DNA of 64,000 nt from Thiobacillus thioparus DSM 505 (GTDB lineage Bacteria; Pseudomonadota; Gammaproteobacteria; Burkholderiales; Thiobacillaceae). The DNA lies in the NCBI RefSeq assembly GCF_000373385.1, contig NZ_KB891332.1, positions 63,556 to 127,555 on the forward strand, in the 5' to 3' direction. The notes under the pieces were generated by a model. The model was not told where the DNA came from and searched no databases. It saw only the letters and a list, made by a program, of their open reading frames with translations. Position 1 is the first letter of the stretch, and each line of letters opens with the position of its first letter. Below are positions 1-8,859 of the stretch, piece after piece. A program made the position numbers and the translations under genes.

Positions 1-2
1 CC

Positions 3-1064
3 CCCGGCCTGTTCAGCCAGGCCACCCGCATGCAGCTTGGCCTGCCCACCCCCGCCGACGAAGCGCTCGCCGCCACTGCCGACCTGATGCAACTGCTGAC
101 CCAAGGGCCCGCCCTCTTGAGCTGGCAAGCCTGGAACAACGACGAGCCCAACCCCGCCTCCCCGCTGGTGCTGCGGTTGCAGGCCCTGCACCAGGCCGCA
201 TGGGGCACGGCCCTGCCGACACAAACCATCGGCGCGCCGCCCACCCAATGCAGTCCGCTGCCCGGCGCATCCGTGCAACCTGCACCAACGGTATCGGCCG
301 CACAGCTGCCGCGCCATTATTCGCCCACCGCCTACCAGACCCTGCTCGATTGCCCCTACCGGTTTTTTGCGCGCAGCGTGCTCGGCATCCGCGAACTCGA
401 CGAAGCCGACGAGGCGCTCGACAAGAGCGATTACGGTAACGCGCTGCATCGCATCCTCAAGGCCTTTCACGACAGCCATCCGCCGCTTGAACGCGACGCC
501 GCGCTGGCCCGGCTGAATGCGATTTCGGCCGCCGAATTCGCCATGCTGCCCGCATGGACCGCCGCCGCCTGGCGCTGCAAGTGGGAAAGAATCCAGCCGG
601 CCTACCTCGACGCCTGGCTGGCCCACGCATCTGCAGGTTGGCGTTATGAATCCGGCGAAACCGATTTCGCCGTACCGCACACCATTGCCGGCCTCGGCGA
701 AGTCACCCTGCACGGCCGCGTCGATCGCGTCGACGCAAAGGGCGACGCCCGCTACGTGATTGACTACAAGACCAGCACCGCGCAGAGCCTCAGGAAAAAA
801 CTCAAGGCACCGGACGAAGCCGTTCAGCTGCCGTTCTACGCCTGGCTGTGCGAAGCCGCTGCCGCCTATCTGCCGATCAACGAAGTGCCTGTCGCGCCGC
901 TCGAACTGGACGGCGAAACCGATGTCGAGGCCATCAGTCGCCGCCTGTCCGACCTGCTCGAGGCCATCGCTGCAGGCGCCACGCTTCCCGCCCATGGCAT
1001 CGACGGCGTATGCGCATACTGCGAAGCGCGCGGGCTATGCCGCAAGGGAATGTGGCATGAGTGA
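3..1064 (+). CDS. AddB-like PD-(D/E)XK nuclease, C-terminal part (5' end outside window)
   Basis: Nuclease half of an AddAB-type double-strand-break repair complex that processes DNA ends for RecA loading. The frame is open from the window edge, so the N-terminal inactive-helicase part is missing and only about 350 codons are visible. The visible part holds a RecB-family nuclease domain: a GRVDRVD motif followed by VIDYKTS, the catalytic D...DYK arrangement. A lone Cys in LLDCPYRFF and a C-terminal CAYCEARGLC together form the C...CxxCx5C pattern of the iron-sulphur staple known in AddB nucleases. The stop codon overlaps the ATG of the downstream helicase by 8 bases, so the two are translationally coupled. 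Family placement is confident; the exact subfamily name is inferred. Confidence 0.85.
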   Translation, partial: PGLFSQATRMQLGLPTPADEALAATADLMQLLTQGPALLSWQAWNNDEPNPASPLVLRLQALHQAAWGTALPTQTIGAPPTQCSPLPGASVQPAPTVSAAQLPRHYSPTAYQTLLDCPYRFFARSVLGIRELDEADEALDKSDYGNALHRILKAFHDSHPPLERDAALARLNAISAAEFAMLPAWTAAAWRCKWERIQPAYLDAWLAHASAGWRYESGETDFAVPHTIAGLGEVTLHGRVDRVDAKGDARYVIDYKTSTAQSLRKKLKAPDEAVQLPFYAWLCEAAAAYLPINEVPVAPLELDGETDVEAISRRLSDLLEAIAAGATLPAHGIDGVCAYCEARGLCRKGMWHE

Positions 1065-4000
1065 GCCGCTGGATAACGCCATTGCCCTATCCCCCGCCCG
1101 CTCGGCGGTGGTGGAGGCCTGCGCCGGCAGCGGCAAGACCTGGCTCCTGGTGTCGCGCATGCTGCGTCTGCTGCTGGCCGGCGCGGCGCCGTCGGAACTG
1201 CTGGCGATCACCTTCACGCGCAAGGCGGCGCAGGAGATGACCGATCGGCTACATGAATGGCTACGGATGCTGGCGCTGGAAGACGACGCGACGGTGCGCG
1301 AATTTCTGCGCGCGCGCGCGGTGCCGGACGCCGAGATCGGCGCGATGCTGCCGCGCGCGCGCAGCCTGCTGGAAACGGTGCTGACTGCGCAGCCAGGGCC
1401 GACGGTGACGACCTTTCACGGCTGGTTTCTCGATCTGTTGAAACGCGCGCCGCTGGAAGCCGGATTGCCATGGGGCGCGCCGCTGCTGGAACGCGAAAGC
1501 CAGCTGCTGAACGAAGTGCGCGATCGCCAGCTCAACCGCTGGGCCGCCGCGCCGGACACCGCCGAAGGCGCTGCCCTGCTGACACTGCTGGCCGACATCG
1601 GCGAGCACAGCCTGCGCACGCTGTCGAAACACTTCGTCCAGGCGCGCACGGAATGGTGGGCCTATACCGATGGCCAAGCCGATCCGGTGGCCTATGCGCT
1701 GAGCCAGTTGCGCCCGCTGCTGCACCCCGATCTGGACAGCGACCCGGTGGCCGCATTCTGGGCCGACGAATCGACCGTGGCGCGTGTGAAGCGGATCGGC
1801 CTTGCGCTGGAAAAAGGCAGCAAGAGCGAACAGGCGCGTGCGCCGGAAATCCAGCACAGCCTGGATCTGCCGCCCGACGACGCTCATGCCGCGCTGATGA
1901 AGCATCTGATGACGGCAGGCAAGCGGCGCAAGAAGCCGGCAACCAGGGAACTGGAAAAAGCACTCGGGGCGGAGTTCGACACATATCTGCGTGATCTCGA
2001 CATGCTGGAAACCGCGCTCGAGACCCTGACTGCGATCCAGGCCGACATCCGTATCTGGGCCCTCAACCGCCACGGCCTGCTGCTCGGCCACGCGCTGATC
2101 GCGGCCTATCAGGCCGCCAAGTCGCAGCAGGGCGTGATCGATTTTGCCGACGCCGAATGGCAGGCCTGCCGCCTACTTGCCAGCGAGGAGCACGCTCCGG
2201 CGCTGGCGTTGAAGCTGGATGCACGCTATCGGCACCTGCTGCTCGACGAATTCCAGGACACCAATCCGCTGCAGTGGCAGGCGCTGTCGACCTGGCTGCT
2301 CGAAGCACGCAGCGCCGACAACGGCATGACCGTCTTCATGGTGGGCGACCCCAAGCAGGCGATCTACCGTTTCCGCCGCGGCGAGGCGCGGGTGTTTAAC
2401 GCGGCGGCGGAATTCCTGCACGCGCATTTCGGCGCACCGCGTTTCAGCACCGATATGACGCGGCGGCTGGCGCCGTCGGTGGTGGCGGCGATCAACCCGG
2501 TATTCGCCGACGTGGCGGGGTTTGCCGCCCACACCCACGCGCCGGAGAACGCCGACCGTCCGGGCGCGCTGCGCAGCCTGCCGGTGCAGGTGGAAAAAAC
2601 CGAAGCCGCCACGGTCGATGGCCTGCCCCACACGGGAACTCCGATCCACTACGCGGCCTCCGGCCACGTGTGGAGTCCTATGCGCAACCCGCTGACCACA
2701 CCGCAACCGGAAGCCGACGATCGCGCCGTGCACGCGGAAGCACGGCAGTTTGCACGGGTATTGCGCGACGAAGTGCTGGACCGCTGGGGCGTGATGGATG
2801 GCGGAAGCCCGCGTGCGGCACGCCCGGGCGACGTCATGGCGCTGGTCAGAAAACGTACCCACCTGCACCTGTACGAACGTGAACTGGAAGCGGCGCGTAT
2901 CCCGTTCATCACCTCGCGCCGCGGCGGCCTGCTGCATGCGCTGGAAGCGCGGGATGTGATTGCGCTGCTCGAAACGCTGCTGCTGCCGCACGCCGACCTG
3001 AAGCTGGCACACGTGCTGAAAAGTCCGGTGTTCGGCTGTAGCGACGAGGATCTGCTGCGGGTGTTCGCGCCGCAACCGCCGGGCGAAACACGCGGCTGGG
3101 AACGACTGGCCACCCTGATCCATCAGACCGACTGCCCGCCCACCCTGGCACGCGCCGCGTCCCTGCTCGGTCGCTGGCGAACGCATTGCGGCACGCTGCC
3201 GGTGCACGACCTGCTCGACCGCATCTATTTCGAAGGCGATCTCGAAGCACGCTATGCTGCCGCCGTACCGGAAGCGATGCGGCCGCAGGTTGCCGCCAAC
3301 CTGCGCGCCTTCATGCAACTGGCGCTGACGCAGGACGCAGGGCGCTATCCCACGCTGGCCGGCTTCATCCGCGAACTCGCCAGCCTGGTCGATGATGCCG
3401 ACGCCGCACCCGGCGAAGGCCTGGCCGCCGACGGCGAGAACGCGGTGCGGCTGCTGACCATCCACGGTGCCAAGGGGCTGGAAGCGCCCATCGTCTGGCT
3501 ACTGGGCGGCAGCGACCACCAGAAAGGAACGAGCCATGCCGTACTGGCGCCATGGCCTCCCGAAGCACCGCGGCCGGTGCATTTTTCCCTGTTCGGCAGA
3601 CAGGAGGAGCACGGCGCATGTCGCGAGGCCTGGTTCGAGGAAGAAGCAGAACTGGCGCAGCGCGAATCCGACAATTTGCTGTATGTCGCGCTCACCCGCG
3701 CCGAACAGGCGCTGGTCGTGAGCGGCGACGCGGAGAAAAACGCCTGGCTGCAGCGCGTCGATGCTGCCTGGCGGAACCTGGGCCTGCCGGCCGACCTGCC
3801 CCCCGCAACCGCGCGGGCAGCGGATCGCCTCCTGCCGCCGATCCGCATCGACGCCCCGGCAATCGGACAGCGCGTCGGCACGCCGGTGACGAACCCGGCC
3901 GCGGCAAGCGGCGAACTCTTTCACGCCTGCCTGGAGCACCATGCGCCACCCGGAACCCCGCGCGATCTGGCGGCGCTGGCGACGCATCTGGGACTCGAAA

Positions 4001-4353
4001 ATCAGCTGGACGCCATCGAATCCACCGCCCGCGCGCTGCTGGCAAAGCCGCATCTGACACGGTTTTTCGACCCCGCGCAGTATCGGCGCGCATACAACGA
4101 ACTAACCCTGCTCGATGGCCACGGACGCTTGCAACGGCTCGACCGCGTGGTGGAATGCGACGATTCGGTGTGGCTGATCGACTATAAAACAGGCAACGAC
4201 AGCCGCACGCTGTCCGACACCGAACTGGCTGAGCGCCACGGCACTCAGCTGGCGGGATATCGCACTCTGCTGGCAGAACTGTATCCCGACAAGCCTCTCC
4301 ATGCTGCATTGCTGCTGGCAGACGGACGGCTGGTCGAACTGAACAGCGTATAA
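1057..4353 (+). CDS. AddA-like UvrD-family helicase/nuclease
   Basis: Superfamily 1A DNA helicase fused to a C-terminal RecB-like nuclease, partner of the upstream AddB-like protein in end resection. The 1098-residue protein has Walker A ACAGSGKT near residues 21-28, the Walker B/DExx region LLLDEFQDTN near 395, motif III VGDPKQAIYRFR, the motif V-type LLTIHGAKGLE and motif VI YVALTRAEQAL. The nuclease signature LIDYKTG lies near residue 1040, preceded by RLDRVVE. I chose ATG 1057 because it gives the family-typical N-terminus just before Walker A and overlaps the upstream stop. The frame stays open further upstream but only inside addB. Length and domain order fit AddA rather than UvrD or Rep. 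Confidence 0.92.
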   Translation: MSEPLDNAIALSPARSAVVEACAGSGKTWLLVSRMLRLLLAGAAPSELLAITFTRKAAQEMTDRLHEWLRMLALEDDATVREFLRARAVPDAEIGAMLPRARSLLETVLTAQPGPTVTTFHGWFLDLLKRAPLEAGLPWGAPLLERESQLLNEVRDRQLNRWAAAPDTAEGAALLTLLADIGEHSLRTLSKHFVQARTEWWAYTDGQADPVAYALSQLRPLLHPDLDSDPVAAFWADESTVARVKRIGLALEKGSKSEQARAPEIQHSLDLPPDDAHAALMKHLMTAGKRRKKPATRELEKALGAEFDTYLRDLDMLETALETLTAIQADIRIWALNRHGLLLGHALIAAYQAAKSQQGVIDFADAEWQACRLLASEEHAPALALKLDARYRHLLLDEFQDTNPLQWQALSTWLLEARSADNGMTVFMVGDPKQAIYRFRRGEARVFNAAAEFLHAHFGAPRFSTDMTRRLAPSVVAAINPVFADVAGFAAHTHAPENADRPGALRSLPVQVEKTEAATVDGLPHTGTPIHYAASGHVWSPMRNPLTTPQPEADDRAVHAEARQFARVLRDEVLDRWGVMDGGSPRAARPGDVMALVRKRTHLHLYERELEAARIPFITSRRGGLLHALEARDVIALLETLLLPHADLKLAHVLKSPVFGCSDEDLLRVFAPQPPGETRGWERLATLIHQTDCPPTLARAASLLGRWRTHCGTLPVHDLLDRIYFEGDLEARYAAAVPEAMRPQVAANLRAFMQLALTQDAGRYPTLAGFIRELASLVDDADAAPGEGLAADGENAVRLLTIHGAKGLEAPIVWLLGGSDHQKGTSHAVLAPWPPEAPRPVHFSLFGRQEEHGACREAWFEEEAELAQRESDNLLYVALTRAEQALVVSGDAEKNAWLQRVDAAWRNLGLPADLPPATARAADRLLPPIRIDAPAIGQRVGTPVTNPAAASGELFHACLEHHAPPGTPRDLAALATHLGLENQLDAIESTARALLAKPHLTRFFDPAQYRRAYNELTLLDGHGRLQRLDRVVECDDSVWLIDYKTGNDSRTLSDTELAERHGTQLAGYRTLLAELYPDKPLHAALLLADGRLVELNSV

Positions 4354-4390
4354 ATACACCCTGCCTTCACCGTTATTAGGACCCGCAACC

Positions 4391-4990
4391 TTGATCGACA
4401 AACCTTTCTCCGAGTCCTGCGTACAAAACCGCGACCCCATTCTGGCGATATTACGCACGCTGTTCACCGATCGCCGCCATGTGCTCGAAATCGGCAGCGG
4501 TACCGGCCAGCATGCCGTGTATTTTGCGGCCGACCTGCCGCATCTCGTCTGGCAGACCGCCGACGTGCCGCAGCATCACCCCGGCATCCAGGCCTGGCTC
4601 GAAGAGGCCGCGCTGCCCAATGTGTTGCCGCCGCTGGCGCTCGACGTCAACGACACCGCCTGGCGCAGCGGCCGCTATGACGCGGTGTTTTCCGCCAATA
4701 CCCTGCACATCATGGGCTGGCCCGAAGTGGAAAAATTCTTTGCGGGCGTGGGCATGGTGCTGGAAGCTGGCGGCATCCTGGCGGTATACGGCCCGTTCAA
4801 CTACGGCGGCCGCTATACGTCGGAGAGCAATGCCCGCTTCGACGCCTGGCTCAAGGCACGCGACCCGGCTTCGGGCGTGCGCGATTTCGAGGCGGTGGAT
4901 GCCCTGGCGCGTGCGCACGACCTGGTTCTGCAACAGGACATTGCCATGCCGGCCAACAATCGCACGCTCGTGTGGCGCATGGCAGGCTGA
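4391..4990 (+). CDS. DUF938 SAM-dependent methyltransferase-like protein
   Basis: Small predicted class I methyltransferase of the DUF938 family; its substrate is unknown. The SAM-binding motif I is [16 protein letters not shown] near residues 30-45, and the N-terminal [13 protein letters not shown] segment is typical of the family. The 199-residue length fits. The likely start is TTG at 4391 with an AGG about 11 bases upstream; no ATG gives a full N-terminus. It lies 37 bases downstream of the AddA-like gene and may be read with it, but nothing in the sequence ties it to repair. Confidence 0.85.
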   Translation: MIDKPFSESCVQNRDPILAILRTLFTDRRHVLEIGSGTGQHAVYFAADLPHLVWQTADVPQHHPGIQAWLEEAALPNVLPPLALDVNDTAWRSGRYDAVFSANTLHIMGWPEVEKFFAGVGMVLEAGGILAVYGPFNYGGRYTSESNARFDAWLKARDPASGVRDFEAVDALARAHDLVLQQDIAMPANNRTLVWRMAG

Positions 4991-5057
4991 ATTCCGCTTT
5001 GCCTTGCCGGGCGCTTTGCTATAACACAACCATTAAGAAGTTGGTTGGGGAACTCGC

Positions 5058-5396
5058 ATGCGCATCGCCGAATTGATCCAGCGCTGGGGCCAGGAGGGGC
5101 ATGCGCACCCGGATGCGCGCACCTATACGGTTCACTTGCCATTGCGTGATGCCGCCCGCGTCGAAGCGCTGCACGTGATGTATCCCGACTGCAGCGACTC
5201 CCAACTGATAGCCGACCTGATCCGGGCCGCCCTCGACGAACTTGAGGTTGCCATGCCCTACATCCCGGGCAACCGCATCATTGCCGAAGACGACTATGGC
5301 GATCCGATCTATGAGGATCTCGGCCCCACCCCGCAGTTCTACTCGCTGTCGCATGAAATCCTGCGCAAGCTGGCCGCCCCGCTCATGGACAAGTAG
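5058..5396 (+). CDS. Conserved small protein of unknown function
   Basis: A 112-residue soluble protein without signal peptide or membrane segment. It begins [14 protein letters not shown] and has an amphipathic helical middle ([30 protein letters not shown]) that looks like a ribbon-helix-helix or small helical fold, then a Pro/Gly/Asp-rich tail. Similar proteins in Pseudomonas and betaproteobacteria carry database names such as pilin-assembly or pili-tip component; I see nothing here to support a pilus role. GGGGA lies about 10 bases before the ATG. Treat it as a conserved hypothetical protein. Confidence 0.75.
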   Translation: MRIAELIQRWGQEGHAHPDARTYTVHLPLRDAARVEALHVMYPDCSDSQLIADLIRAALDELEVAMPYIPGNRIIAEDDYGDPIYEDLGPTPQFYSLSHEILRKLAAPLMDK

Positions 5397-5529
5397 CTGT
5401 CGAATTAATTTACATATCGTGCCGCGCCGCGTTGGCTCAAACAAGCCAGCACATTGTTTCTTATGGCGTTTATTTCCTGGCACGACGATTGCTGTCCCTC
5501 CCCTTACAACAACCCTGACTGCGAATACC
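5397..5529. other. Short intergenic gap
   Basis: 133 bases between two small genes, with lower GC at its start (gaattaatttacatat). A weak inverted repeat, TGGCT with AGCCA around 5434-5448, is followed by some T-rich sequence. It could be a weak terminator, but the stem is only five pairs and I do not claim it. Confidence 0.3.
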
Positions 5530-5769
5530 ATGTATCTCGGCCCGGCTTTTCTCTTCTCAGCATTTGCCAGTCTGTTTTATGTTCCTGGCTTTCTGGACAT
5601 GCCACTGGGAATGCTTACTTCGCGGCAGCTCATCTCGGAATTGCTGTTTCTCGTCTTTGCGCTGATTGCGCTGGCCGCGCTGGCCCGCTCGATCGAACTC
5701 GACCCTGTGTGGCCATGGCGGCCGGGATTCCGCCGCCTGCTGAACGTACTGCTGGGGCGCGCGCAGTAA
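5530..5769 (+). CDS. Small hydrophobic membrane protein, unknown
   Basis: A 79-residue predicted inner-membrane protein starting at ATG 5530. Two hydrophobic stretches are visible: roughly residues 4-22 (ending before FLDMP) and 33-52 (ELLFLVFALIALAALA), followed by a basic C-terminus ending RRLLNVLLGRAQ. No family is recognised. The open frame extends upstream, but that part has no membrane-protein character. Support is coding-like composition and clean placement between neighbours; it could still be spurious. Confidence 0.5.
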   Translation: MYLGPAFLFSAFASLFYVPGFLDMPLGMLTSRQLISELLFLVFALIALAALARSIELDPVWPWRPGFRRLLNVLLGRAQ

Positions 5770-5834
5770 GACTCAGCCATCTATTTGCAGCAAGCCCGGC
5801 ATAAAATAGCGGCTTTCCGTCCTACTCCGCCGCC

Positions 5835-7061
5835 ATGCCCGTCAACCTTACCGCTCCCGACCCTGCCTCACTGCTGCCCGTTGCCGGTGTGCGGCTCGGC
5901 ATCGCCTCCGCCGGCATCAAAAAGCCGGGGCGGCGCGATATCACGCTGATCGAGCTCGCTGCCGGCAGCCAGGTCGCCGGCGTATTCACGCAAAACCGCT
6001 TCTGTGCTGCGCCGGTTACGCTGTGCAAGCAGCATCTGGCGACGGGGAATATCCGCGCACTGGTGATCAACACCGGCAACGCCAACGCCGGAACCGGCGA
6101 GGAAGGCCTGAAGCGGGCCCGCCAGACCTGCGACGCCGTGGCACAGCTGATGGGGTGCGCGACCGAAAACGTGCTGCCATTTTCCACCGGCGTCATCCTG
6201 GAACCGCTGCCGGTCGACAAGATCCTGCCGGCCTTGCCCACCGCGCAGGCCGACCTCGCGCCGAATCACTGGAGCGATGCCGCGCACGCGATCATGACCA
6301 CCGACATCGTCGCCAAAGGCGCGTCGCGCCAGATATCGATCGGCGGCAAGGCGGTAACGGTGACCGGCATCGCCAAGGGTTCCGGCATGATCCACCCCAA
6401 CATGGCGACCATGCTGGGCTTTGTCGCGACCGACGCAGCGATGGCCGCGTCCCTGATGCAACAACTGGTCAAAGAAGTGGCTGACGTGTCGTTCAACTGC
6501 GTCACCGTCGACGGCGACACCTCCACAAATGACAGCTTCATCCTCATCGCCTCCGGCCAGGCCGGCAACACTGAAATCGCCGCCGCCTCCGGCACCGATT
6601 ACGCCATGCTGAAGGCGGCATTGAGCGAGGTCGCCATCGAGCTCGCACAGGCCATGGCGCGCGACGGCGAAGGCGCGACCAAGTTCATGACCATCGCCGT
6701 CGAAGAGGGGCGCGACCGCGCCGAGTGCAAGCAGATCGCCTATGCCATCGCACGCTCGCCCCTGGTGAAGACTGCCTTCTTCGCCAGCGATCCCAACCTC
6801 GGACGCATTCTCGCCGCCATCGGCTACGCCGGCGTGGCGGACCTCGACGTCAATGCGCTGAAAGTCTGGCTCGGCGACGTGCTGGTGGCGGAAAACGGCG
6901 GCCGCGCCGCCAGCTACACCGAGGCGCAGGGCGCGGCGGTGATGAGGGAAGCCGAGATCACCGTGCGCGTCGCACTGAATCGCGGCACCGTGAATGCCAC
7001 CGTATGGACCTGCGACTTCTCCTACGATTACGTGAAAATCAACGCGGAGTACCGCACTTGA
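5835..7061 (+). CDS. argJ: Bifunctional ornithine acetyltransferase / N-acetylglutamate synthase
   Basis: ArgJ transfers the acetyl group from N-acetylornithine to glutamate (cyclic arginine pathway) and can also make N-acetylglutamate from acetyl-CoA. It is a 408-residue cytoplasmic Ntn-type enzyme that cuts itself into alpha and beta chains. The self-cleavage site is clear: [15 protein letters not shown], with the nucleophile Thr near residue 192 following Ala. The N-terminal [10 protein letters not shown] and the TNDSF and DPNLGRI motifs are all present. The full length and the conserved RTGTVNA-like C-terminal region support an intact gene. It stands alone here, without other arg genes. 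Confidence 0.96.
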   Translation: MPVNLTAPDPASLLPVAGVRLGIASAGIKKPGRRDITLIELAAGSQVAGVFTQNRFCAAPVTLCKQHLATGNIRALVINTGNANAGTGEEGLKRARQTCDAVAQLMGCATENVLPFSTGVILEPLPVDKILPALPTAQADLAPNHWSDAAHAIMTTDIVAKGASRQISIGGKAVTVTGIAKGSGMIHPNMATMLGFVATDAAMAASLMQQLVKEVADVSFNCVTVDGDTSTNDSFILIASGQAGNTEIAAASGTDYAMLKAALSEVAIELAQAMARDGEGATKFMTIAVEEGRDRAECKQIAYAIARSPLVKTAFFASDPNLGRILAAIGYAGVADLDVNALKVWLGDVLVAENGGRAASYTEAQGAAVMREAEITVRVALNRGTVNATVWTCDFSYDYVKINAEYRT

Positions 7062-7065
7062 TGCC

Positions 7066-7551
7066 ATGAGCGTGCAGCTGACCGTCGAGCAGACTGTCTT
7101 TCTGCAAGGCCCGTTGTCGATGAACGTCGGCGCGGTGGGCCGCGACGGTTGGCCATGCGTGTGCCGGGCTCAAGGAGTGATGGTGGCGCGCGACCGGCGT
7201 GCGCTGACGGTATTGCTGTCGGCCAGCCGCGGGCGCGCAGTGATCGACGCGCTCGACGCGGGCAGCGGGATTACGCTGGTGGTCAGCCGCCCGTCCACCC
7301 ATGCCACCCTGCAACTCAAGGCATCCGCGGCTACGCGCGCTACGACTGGCGCAGCCCAGCGCGCATGCAGCGCACGCTGTGTGGCAGCGTTCGCCGACGA
7401 ACTGAAGGGGCTGGGCTACGGCGCGGGGCTGGAACAGGCACTGGCCGCTCTCCTGCCCACGGACGATCTGGTGGCATTGCGCTTCGCGCCGGAAATCGTG
7501 TTCGATCAAACGCCCGGACCCGACGCCGGACGCGTGCTGGCGCGCGCATGA
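7066..7551 (+). CDS. PNPOx-like (split-barrel flavin-binding) protein, unknown role
   Basis: A 161-residue soluble protein that looks like a pyridoxamine-phosphate-oxidase-type split barrel: an N-terminal SMNVGAVGRDGWP strand-turn, then RAQGVMVARDRRALTVLL and a helix SRGRAVIDALDAG. No catalytic residues can be assigned, so whether it binds FMN, haem or nothing is open. It starts 4 bases after the argJ stop and overlaps the next gene by ATGA. The next gene also begins with a PNPOx domain, so the two are probably functionally linked. The fold assignment is moderate and rests on pattern, not on a search. Confidence 0.65.
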   Translation: MSVQLTVEQTVFLQGPLSMNVGAVGRDGWPCVCRAQGVMVARDRRALTVLLSASRGRAVIDALDAGSGITLVVSRPSTHATLQLKASAATRATTGAAQRACSARCVAAFADELKGLGYGAGLEQALAALLPTDDLVALRFAPEIVFDQTPGPDAGRVLARA

Positions 7552-8852
7552 ACCTATCGCTCGAATCGCTGCGCCCCTGCCTCGACGGCGCGATTCCTGC
7601 CGTCGTTGCCACCAGCGCCCAGGACGGCACGCCGAATGTGGCCTATGCCTCGCAGGTGCATTACGTCGACGCCGAACACGTGGCACTGTCCTATCAGTTC
7701 TTCAGCAAGACACGCGAAAACGTGCTCGCGCATCCTTACGCACAGGTACAGGTGGTCGAACCCGGAAGCTTCCGCCACTTCCGGCTCAAGCTGCATTACA
7801 TGCGCACCGAAACCGCAGGTCCGCTGTTCGAATACATGAAGGCGCAGCTCGCCGGCATCGCGGCGCAGACCCACATGGACAAGGTGTTCGTGCTGCGCGG
7901 TGCGGACATCTACCGGGTGCTCGACATCGAATCCGTCGATCCCCATATCCCGCCCGCGTCGCCGCCGTCCGATGCGCTTCTGAGCCTGCGGCGCACGCTC
8001 GACCGCCTGGGCGACACGACCGATCTGTCGGATCTGGCCGATCGAGGACTCGCAGCATTGACCTCCGGCTTCGGCATCCGCCACGCGCTGCTGCTGATGC
8101 TGGACGAGGCCGGCGCCGCACTCTATGCGCTGGGAAGCCTGGGCTATCCGGATTCCGGGATCGGCGCGGAAGTGAAGGTCGGCGAAGGCCTCATCGGCGT
8201 CGCCGCGCGCGAACGGATTCCCATCCGCATCAACTACCGCACGGGCGACTACGCGTACCAGACGGCGATGCGCGCAACGCATGCGACCGAACCGCGTATT
8301 CCGCTGCCGGTGCTGGCCAATCCGCATAGCCGGATTGCCGTCCCCCTCATTCACGGCGGCCGTCTCCTTGGCGTGCTCTACGCCGAAAGTGAACACGACG
8401 CCTTCTTCAGCCATGCCGACGAGGATGCACTGGTCGTCTACGCCCGCCACCTCGCCGCGCTGGTTGCGCAGGCCGCGTGCGAGCCGGACGACGCCGAGCC
8501 CGCGCATGACGAACCCGCGGCGCGCCCGACCGGCACGCCGCTGGCGGTGCGCTACTTCGCCGCCGATCACAGCGTCTTCATCGACAACGACTACCTCATC
8601 AAGGGCGTGGCCGGCAGCATCCTGTGGATGCTGCTCAACGAACACGCACACAACGGTCGCCACGATTTCTGCAACCGCGAACTGCGGCGCGACCCGCGCC
8701 TGCCGCTGCCCGATTTCGGCGACAACCTGGAGACGCGCCTGATTTTGCTGCAACGCCGCCTTGCCGAGCGCTGCCCGACGATCGCACTGGAAAAAACCGG
8801 TCGCGGCCGCTTCCGGCTGAACATCGGCCGACCGCTGCAACTCAGCGCCTGA
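7548..8852 (+). CDS. PNPOx-GAF-putative winged-helix multidomain protein
   Basis: A 434-residue protein with three parts. Residues 1-140 resemble a PNPOx split barrel (VVATSAQDGTPNVAYASQV, FFSKTRENVLAHPYAQV). Residues about 155-320 look like a GAF sensor domain (LADRGLAALTSGFGIRHALL, VGEGLIGVAARERIPIRI, IAVPLIHGGRLLGVLYAES). Residues about 345-434 look like a C-terminal winged-helix-type domain (DNDYLIKGVAGSILWMLL, then GRGRFRLNIGRP). An acidic, Ala-rich linker of about 20 residues separates the last two. It starts by ATGA overlap with the preceding PNPOx gene and ends 7 bases from a convergent E1 beta gene. I infer a cytosolic redox- or ligand-sensing regulator. Confidence 0.75.
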   Translation: MNLSLESLRPCLDGAIPAVVATSAQDGTPNVAYASQVHYVDAEHVALSYQFFSKTRENVLAHPYAQVQVVEPGSFRHFRLKLHYMRTETAGPLFEYMKAQLAGIAAQTHMDKVFVLRGADIYRVLDIESVDPHIPPASPPSDALLSLRRTLDRLGDTTDLSDLADRGLAALTSGFGIRHALLLMLDEAGAALYALGSLGYPDSGIGAEVKVGEGLIGVAARERIPIRINYRTGDYAYQTAMRATHATEPRIPLPVLANPHSRIAVPLIHGGRLLGVLYAESEHDAFFSHADEDALVVYARHLAALVAQAACEPDDAEPAHDEPAARPTGTPLAVRYFAADHSVFIDNDYLIKGVAGSILWMLLNEHAHNGRHDFCNRELRRDPRLPLPDFGDNLETRLILLQRRLAERCPTIALEKTGRGRFRLNIGRPLQLSA

Positions 8853-8859
8853 TCCTTCA

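Noticed and set aside
2173-3465. 430-codon minus-strand frame opposite the AddA-like gene
   Set aside because: Antisense shadow; codon pattern and motifs belong to the plus-strand helicase.
5434-5448. Terminator from TGGCT/AGCCA repeat
   Set aside because: Only five pairs and no proper T-run directly after it.
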